From Marsupella aquatica (Eukaryota; Marchantiophyta), in the NCBI GenBank assembly GCA_973895155.1, contig OZ316893.1:18910001-18974000 (forward strand): a DNA stretch of 64,000 nt, read 5' to 3'. Below the pieces are notes generated by a model. The model had not been told where the DNA came from. It did not search any database and saw only the letters and a program-made list of their open reading frames with translations. This document shows, piece after piece, positions 57,702 through 64,000 of the stretch. The position numbers and the translations under genes were made by a program. Every line of letters starts with the position of its first letter. Within the stretch, counting starts at the first letter, position 1.

Positions 57702-58689
57702 GGGGTGGTTAGCGAAGGGAGGAAGCAGGCGCCGCGCAAGGCGGTTGAGTCAGCGGCATCTTCTAGTTAGGCGTAACGACAAAATAGTTGTCATTAGGCG
57801 CCGATTAGCGGCACAGTAGGAAGAATTAGGACCGGATCAGTTAGGATCAGCCAATGTAGGATAGAGTCCATCAACGGACTAGATTTTGGTCAGTAGACTT
57901 AGCTGCTGCCATTCCGGTCAGCGCCCTTGTCGTCAACGATCACCGGCCAGAGGAGTGTGGCCGGCTAGTCAAAGGGTAGTTAATCAGTAGGCATTACCCC
58001 GGAAGGTAGTATCTTCCGGTTCCTTTCCGCAACCATAGTATTTAGGCTTTCCCTTCCGCTGTGGGGAGGGGGAGAAGGCTTAGTTATCTCAGCGTAAGGA
58101 AAGGCGAGGCACGAGGAGTCCCGGCCTGAGCAGGGTCAGAGCGCACCAAGGAGTGAGAGCCAAAGTCGAGCTTGCTGGGCAAGTGCGGGGCGGGGCTTCG
58201 TAGAGACTGGGCATCGACTGCCGTTGGGCCCGGTGACCCCCCTTAGAAGTTGAGTCAACTATGTAAACTGATTCTTCGCTGAGTAAATGTAGTCTTTTCC
58301 CTCTAATGTTTTCATGAGTAACTGGTGTTGTGTGTATGCTTTGTCTGGGCAAAGGCGCCATTTCAAGGGACGTACCGGGTGTGGACTAATGGTAGGGATT
58401 GCCACCCATTGCATGTCACAAGGTTCTGTCGCGTCGATGCCTTGAAAGCCCCAAGCCAGGAGTTAGTCCGAGTCACTAACTGTGGGAATATTCCAGTGGT
58501 GGAAAACAAATATACCTATGACTAGTACGAGTTGCGTGAGTATTATACTAGTAAGTATATTGCCTTAGCCCGACTTAGGGTCAATCAAGGCCACTACACA
58601 CCTCCTCACCCGAACCCTCACCCCTACTGGTGGTCAAGGTCGCCCCATGGAACTAAACTGGATTTAAGGCCCGGGTTAGGGGCGCGACA
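57702..58689. other. 3' non-coding part of the retroelement-like insertion
   Basis: No open frame of note. It should contain the 3' LTR if one exists. Base composition is GC-richer than the flanks, and it ends at GCGACA next to the second CTTGC. Confidence 0.45.
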
Positions 58690-58694
58690 CTTGC

Positions 58695-60052
58695 TACTAG
58701 TATGAGTGATAGAGCCATACTAGACCAGCATTGTGGCAAAGATCAATGAGTCCCAGAGTGTTGGTCGGGATACAAATTACTGTCATGGGTGATGTTCAGA
58801 AGGACCCGATGGAGCTGCAGAGGTTGAAGCTTTTCTACAACTTTTGTCTGTGCCACATGTCATTGATACCAAAGCAACGGAACTTGGAGTCCAACCTGAA
58901 CGCTCATTGTAGTGGGTTGAGTCATCTTGATTACGTGACAAAAAGTCAGAGGCCCGCAAGAAACAAACCTGTTATGTCAGGACGTCCTGGAAGACCCCGA
59001 ACTGTGGACGGGAGGGATGTCAAACAACAGACAATCCAGGGGTTTTTGAGCCGTTCGTCCATTGCAGGTGCCTCCAGCAGTTCCTCTTGGGTGCCTACAG
59101 TAGACAATGACAGAGGTATTATTGATAACTTATCACTTTTGTGTTGGGGTCTATGGCGGGATGAGGTACAATATGGTTCAGAATCCAAGCCTATCAAAGG
59201 AGTCTTGAACGACCAAGTCAAAGTAGAGGGGAACTGGTTTGCAGAGCCTCTGGTCAGGGTAGAGGTGTGGTGTTTGTCCACTCAAGAGACTTGTGTGATC
59301 ATGGGTTTATTCAGACATTCCAAATGTAGGCGAATTTCACAAGAAGGGGGTGGTTTTGAAGATTTGACATGCTCAAAATGTTTTTCCATAAAAAAATTAG
59401 ATGACTTTAGACAAAGGGTATCAAGAGAAGATAAAGCCCCTGAGAAACGGGGTTTCAGAGGGACCGGGAAGGGTAGGCGCTTAGGGTACCTCACAGTTTT
59501 TGAGATTCAAAGGCAAGCTAAAGTGTATAGGAATACTCTTTGCAGAGAGAGAAAGTTACAGAGATTCCTCAGCCACAAATTGCTTATGTTTAAGTCCTCA
59601 GTTCCAAGTGTTAGGGAGGTTTGCCTTAACTATCAGGGTCCAAACAAGGAATCTGTCTTGAAAACTTGCCAGTCAATAGTTTTAGCACACAAAAGGGGCG
59701 CATTTGGTGGAAGGGGTGCTCTATGGGATATGTTGTCAGATATAGCTTCGAAGTTGAACAAAGAGAAGGAAGGCTATAGATATAAGCCAGGAACAAAGCT
59801 TCTATGCCAGACATTGTTCTTCCATGGTGGGCGCCGTGTAGTTGACTGCCTTTCCACTAACGGAATAGGGCCTAGTTTAAACACCCTGCAATGAGACAAG
59901 AGAGGTATGCCAGTGTTCAAAGCAGGGCTCCATGAATCTCAATTCAAGTTTATTGCAGAGATCTACTCTGAAATTAAAAAATGCCTGGATATATCAGGCC
60001 CAATTCCCTGCTTTTTGGCAAAGGACGAGACCTATGTCAAGCGAACAGTAAG
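58695..60052 (+). pseudogene. Transposase-like gene, middle exon, with a nonsense codon
   Basis: The frame from about 58731 encodes a second Cys/His cluster (NFCLCH, then HCSGLSH), a CSKC pair followed by FRQR, then LLCQTLFFHGGRRVVDCLS. A TGA at 59892-59894 interrupts it, but the same frame stays open afterwards. It reaches CFLAKDETYVKRTVR before a GTAATT donor at 60053. The Asp of AKDET is a good candidate for the first acidic residue of an RNase H-like DDE transposase. The upstream junction with the N-terminal part is disturbed. The TGA follows CTGCAA and could derive from CGA by C to T change. Confidence 0.55.
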
Positions 60053-60171
60053 GTAATTTGCCTTTAACAGCTTATGAATATTTGTCAAAGCTGTTCAATG
60101 ACTTCTCTACTTCAAGTATGTGGAGTTCTTTGAACATACACTGAAGTAGTGACATCTTGCATTCTTTGCAG

Positions 60172-61260
60172 ATGGTTGCCTAAAGATGATACACTTCTTG
60201 GGTTTTGTGGAAGCAAAACCGACCATGAATGTAAGACTGGATTGCAGATAGAGGTGTGGCAGGGAGAAGTTGGCTTCAACAACATTATAGGTGCTTTTGA
60301 TAATTCAAGGGTAGGGCACCTTGCAAGGTGTGTGATAGTGAATCCCCTTGCTGTGGGGTTCCCTCGCTTGCCTGTACTGGGCACGTCAACCTGTAATACA
60401 TTTGACAGTCCTTGGGTCAGGCGACAGTGGAGTGACATGGATTCAATGTGGACCACCCACTGTCTAGAGAAGGTGGGCCTTGTACTAGGCCACGCAAGTG
60501 ATGGGGATTCGCGAAGACAAAAACTCATGCTTGAGGACTACAGTGGAAGAGGGGTACCAGGGCCAAGGGCACCAAACCTGATGTGGGAAGGTTGGAAACT
60601 GACTCACACCATGACCAATGATGGAACATTGAGGCATGCAACAGGGCTACATGATCGGGATTTTATCCACAATGGGAAGAAGCTAGTTAATCCACTGGAT
60701 TCTACTGCCCGGATCCTAAAATTAGGGTCACGGGTGGCAAACTTGAGTCACCTGAGACAAGTCTACCGTTTATATGACCATGAAGAGCATGGTCTTAACG
60801 AGGAGGACATAAGACGTGCAGACAGGCAAAATTGGGCAAGTGCACAAAGGCTGTGTAGCCGCAAAGTGAGTTCCATGCTAAAGATGCTACGATTGCGCAA
60901 GGATGCAAAGGTGGAGTTGGCACTTGGGACTGAGGTTTATACAGGGATATGTGCTGATTACTTGGACATATTTATGAATACCCGACTCACTTTGCGAGAG
61001 AGAATTGTCCTATGTGGGAAAGTGGGTTTCTTTTTCAGGTTGTGGCGTCTATGGTGCTTCCATGGTAATCATGCAGTTGGAGGTAACACACAGAGTATAA
61101 CTTTTACCAAAAGTTGCATCCCTATGCAGACTTTCCTGGACATACAGATGTCAGTCCATTTTGTAGTCTTCTTGATAATTCAATTTAGGACTAATTTCCG
61201 TCATCTGCTAGTGCCATTACATCTGACCGGGTCAGATGCTTGTGAACAGTTTTTTTCAAG
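60172..61260 (+). pseudogene. Transposase-like gene, DDE catalytic exon
   Basis: Begins after a TTTGCAG acceptor; the intron is 60053-60171. It encodes WLPKDDTLLGFCGSK, a VNPLAVGFPRLPV stretch, then GHASDGDSRRQKLML and, near the end, LTGSDACEQFF. AKDET (previous exon), SDGDSRR and the Glu of DACEQFF give a plausible D-D-E series. I recognise this motif set from large uncharacterised transposase-like proteins of plants and animals, without being able to name the superfamily. A one-base deletion in the T run at 61250-61256 shifts the frame, so the gene is broken here. Confidence 0.6.
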
Positions 61261-62616
61261 GTAGGGGGTATGCGGGGTAATGAGCAGAACTATGATATAG
61301 CAGAATTAATAGAGTGTGCAACCTCCCTTAATAGGTTGGCTGCAATGGATCTGGCAGAGGGAATGATGGGTGTTGGACAAAGCCATAAAAAGCATAAGAG
61401 CATTTGGATGACTCTTCATCTTGCAGAAGAGGGGATTGATATAGAGGCAGACCAATCAGATTACACAGGGATTGAGATGAATGCAGATGTCGTCCTAGCT
61501 TTGAAAGAGGGGTTCAAGTTGGCTCAAACTACAGCCACTGAATTGCAAATGAATCCTTCAACATCTGCCAACAACAAACTATGGTGGAATTCACCATGGA
61601 AAGTTGAGGAGAAAGGCACCAAGTTTGGTGGCTGGTGTAATATCAATGTGGACACCCTGGTAGATGTGCGGGATACTCTACCTCTTGAGTCCACCCCTAG
61701 AACCACCTCCACTGAAAGTGTACTTGGAACTGCATCATCATCTACACCAATCTCAGCCCCAATGTCTAGCCCAAGCTTGCAGGCGGGTGTCATCCCTATT
61801 GTCATTCCTACTGGCAAGGAGAGGGAGGTCCATAGGGAGGTAGACCCAAATTTAGAGGTGGTTGGGGCTGAACTGGAGGCTACCATGAATGTAATGTATT
61901 CAAACTTGGTTTATGGGGCGCCCATACAGGAAGTGTGTCCAACTGTCACTCATAATGGATGAGAGATCTACAAAAGTACGTTGGTAAGTCAGCTTGTTGG
62001 GAACCCTCATCTTAGTAAGGACCGGCTGACCCGAGTGAAGCAGAGTATATACTTCAATAACTTGGTGGATAAACCCACATTTCGTGAAGGAGTTGCAACT
62101 ATGTTCATGATAGTCGGCAGTGATTGTGGGGTATTCTTTTTGGATGAAACAGAAGAGGTCAGAACTACTCGAAACACAGAGGCCAATTCTAGAGCACAGA
62201 AAGGGAAGGGTCAAGGGGGAAAAAGGAAACAATCGGTGCAAAATCCAAGGAGGCCAAGAGGTGAAGCAGTACCTGCATCTTCTGCTCCTGGTCCAAAATA
62301 TGGGTGGTGGATTGGTAGAGTACAGAGCATACATCGAAAGTATGGTGGCACCATTGCCAGATCAAGAGAAGCACTAGATCTGCTAGATAGGCCTGGTTCT
62401 GAAGCAGGGTGTCAAGTTGTCTTCAATTGGTTTACTCCTATTGGCACTCGTAGGCATAAATTTGCCTACAATATATGTGATCCTCAGACCATCGACTTGG
62501 ACTGTGTCATATCAACAGTCAATTTCACAGTTGATCCATTGTATCCTTCAGTTTTTGAGTTACATCCAGATGATGTACTTGCGCTCGACAATTTTGTAAG
62601 GAACAACATTGTGTAA
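61261..62616 (+). pseudogene. Transposase-like gene, C-terminal part, with a nonsense codon
   Basis: The frame after the T-run deletion continues from the DDE exon (GGMRGNEQNYDIAELI...). It passes a Ser/Thr-rich linker, hits TGA at 61960-61962 and stays open in the same frame to 62616. The last part has LSKDRLTRVKQS, a Lys/Gly/Arg linker and a compact C-terminal domain (YGWWIGRVQSI, CQVVFNWFTPIG, LHPDDVLALDNFV). No catalytic motif was seen there. It could be a C-terminal DNA- or chromatin-binding domain, by inference only. Confidence 0.5.
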
Positions 62617-62904
62617 TCAGGTGGAGTTTCCCAAGGTACATCCCTACCCTAGACTTCCATCTCATAGTGGGAAAAACATTGTTTGGTTATAGGGAAGGCA
62701 GTAAGGAAGGGTATATAATCTATTCATTTCATCTGCAATTCATTGGTAAACCTGCCTACCTACAATGTGACTTCTTGCACTCTTCAATATAGTATTATCA
62801 TCTCAATTCTCTGATTTGCTAAGTTCATATTGCTGATATAATATGGTTTGGTCCATTGTGGATTAGGTTATTGACATCAGCTTGGGGTATATTACAATCA
62901 AAAA
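62617..62904. other. Spacer downstream of the transposase-like gene
   Basis: AT-rich, no gene. It may be an intron of the same transcription unit, since the next frame lies on the same strand. Confidence 0.4.
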
Positions 62905-63318
62905 ATGGTGTTAGTTACTGGAGTCAAGAAGAAGTGCATACGTGATCTTGGAAGCCCTGCAGTACCAAGAGGCAGAGTGAGAAAAGGAATTTGGAGATCT
63001 GCAAAGAGTAAACCTGTAGGGGATGAAGCCAAAGTGATTGAAGTTCCTGCAAAGAGGAAACTTGTAGGGGATGAAGCCAAAGTGATTGAAGTTCATTGTG
63101 ATGATGAGTCTGTATTTGATACAGGCTTAGAAGCTTGTGATGTTGTGGTTCCTATTCTAGAGTCAAGTGTGAAGGGGCTATGTAGGATAGTTAGGATTGA
63201 AAGATCTAAGCATGTGTGTGCTGTTGTGCCGGCACACTTCTACAATCAAATTTTTTGGCCTACAGAATTGCATGTAAAGCTTTGCTTAACAGAGCATCCT
63301 AATGGCGATGGAGGCTAG
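62905..63318 (+). CDS. Hypothetical ORF, 137 residues, with a 16-residue duplication
   Basis: ATG-started frame. A 48-bp direct repeat gives VGDEAKVIEV twice (marker GTAGGGGATGAAGCC at 63016 and 63064). The N terminus is basic and the C-terminal half hydrophobic with an aromatic patch (AHFYNQIFWPTELHVKL). No family is recognised. It may be the last exon or an accessory product of the preceding mobile element. Confidence 0.3.
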   Translation: MVLVTGVKKKCIRDLGSPAVPRGRVRKGIWRSAKSKPVGDEAKVIEVPAKRKLVGDEAKVIEVHCDDESVFDTGLEACDVVVPILESSVKGLCRIVRIERSKHVCAVVPAHFYNQIFWPTELHVKLCLTEHPNGDGG

Positions 63319-63556
63319 ATGTAGTAAATCTAAACAAGGTTGTGATTTAGCAGCCCGGCAATATTTACTTGTAGTTATTAATAGCATGTTCTCTTTCATA
63401 CAATTCTAGAAAGTACATCAGTGAATTCTCTATACCAAAGAGACTTTGATAATAAAAGTATACAAGTATTTTCATCATAGTTAGCTTTGGGTGTTTTTCT
63501 TGTATTTTGAATGAATTTTTTTTATAACGGAGCAACGTGAATTAAATTATCTCAAT
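63319..63556. other. AT-rich spacer
   Basis: No feature seen other than A/T runs. It separates the plus-strand mobile-element frames from the minus-strand methyltransferase fragment. Confidence 0.5.
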
Positions 63557-64000
63557 TTATTCTTTTATAATAACTAAAGGATATAAACAAAGGCCAAAAC
63601 TCGGATTTTTAGAAGTAACAAGAGAAATATAAATTATCAAAAAAATATTAAGAAGGGGTACCAAGAGGAGGGCCAATCGTAGGGGGTCTGGATATTTTAC
63701 TAGGACTGAGGGCCCAGGGTGATAACCACGAATGGCATCCACTGGCAACAACTGTGGGTAACGTTCGACCAACAATGCCACATGACGTAATGAGACTCTA
63801 CGTGCTATCTCATTAGTCTCCACATACAAATAACAGCGCACAGGAATGTTGGCTTGAAGAACGGCAGCCAATCCAGTGCTAATTCCACCAAATAAATCCA
63901 ACAAACAAATGCCCTCATGTGGATATTGCCATGCAATAGGAGTAGTATTCAGTGGTGAAAGAGTCACTGGTCCATTTGCAATTGATTGCTCTGCTCCTGA
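63557..64000 (-). pseudogene. C5-cytosine DNA methyltransferase fragment, probably retrotransposon-borne
   Basis: The minus-strand frame is open at the window edge and ends at 63557. It contains CLLDLFGGISTGLAAVLQ, which fits motif I of C5 DNA methyltransferases (SAM-binding glycine loop). About 15 residues later comes YLYVETNEIARRVSLRH, the position where DNMT3/DRM-like enzymes have the acidic SAM-ribose contact. After AIRGYH the similarity stops and the sequence becomes hydrophobic and unrelated, without the PCQ catalytic motif. This is therefore a truncated copy or one interrupted by an intron or insertion. Such domains with this FGGIxTGLAAVL signature are reported within Gypsy-type retrotransposons of early streptophytes; that link is from memory of the literature. 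Confidence 0.55.

Larger units (their letters stand above)
54849..58689 (+). mobile_element. Gag-only retroelement-like insertion with 5-bp target duplication
   Basis: The insertion begins TGTGACAC and ends GCGACA (TG...CA ends). It is flanked by CTTGC at 54844-54848 and at 58690-58694, the 5-bp duplication typical of LTR-retroelement integration. It carries two gag-like frames but no reverse transcriptase, integrase or protease, so it would be non-autonomous. I could not find two long direct terminal repeats by eye, which is unexpected for an LTR element. The insertion interrupts the transposase-like gene. Confidence 0.6.

Overview
The window looks like nuclear DNA of a land plant or close relative, most likely a non-seed streptophyte (bryophyte, lycophyte or streptophyte alga). 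The evidence is spliceosomal GT-AG introns, a plant-type UDP-glycosyltransferase, a peroxisomal LACS6/7-type acyl-CoA synthetase, a plant-type multi-exon Zn alcohol dehydrogenase, sparse genes and abundant degenerate transposable elements. A START-like phosphatidylinositol transfer protein and an ACAD8-like acyl-CoA dehydrogenase point away from flowering plants. The species cannot be named from sequence alone.

Layout. 1-9.6 kb is repeat-rich intergenic DNA with foldback elements, a tRNA-derived SINE-like copy and tandem duplications. 9.6-11.1 kb holds an intronless class I PITP with a long C-terminal tail. 15.3-20.1 kb holds a 13-exon mitochondrial acyl-CoA dehydrogenase (isobutyryl-CoA dehydrogenase type), whose exons I joined by frame and homology. 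21.1-31.2 kb is a minus-strand Zn-alcohol dehydrogenase of at least 9 coding exons. Its last intron is about 6 kb and contains, on the opposite strand, a complete intronless peroxisomal long-chain acyl-CoA synthetase gene (24.8-26.9 kb). 31.2-40 kb has no gene I can support. 40.0-41.5 kb is a 499-residue basic orphan ORF. 43.2-45.8 kb is a 3-exon UDP-glycosyltransferase.

From about 48 kb to the end the window is mobile-element territory: an LTR-like block, a G-rich tract, a minisatellite, a run of reiterated exon-like cassettes (50-52 kb), and a large degraded DDE transposase-like gene with zinc-finger-like motifs (54.1-62.6 kb). That gene is split by a 3.84-kb gag-only retroelement-like insertion flanked by a 5-bp duplication (CTTGC). 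At the right edge, on the minus strand, lies a fragment with the first motif of a C5-cytosine DNA methyltransferase. This resembles the methyltransferase domains reported inside retrotransposons of early-diverging streptophytes.

The cellular genes share a theme of lipid and acyl-CoA metabolism (PITP, ACAD8, LACS), but there is no operon-like link. The most interesting structural point is the nested antisense LACS gene inside the ADH intron; the most interesting mobile-element points are the DNMT fragment and the nested, decayed transposase.
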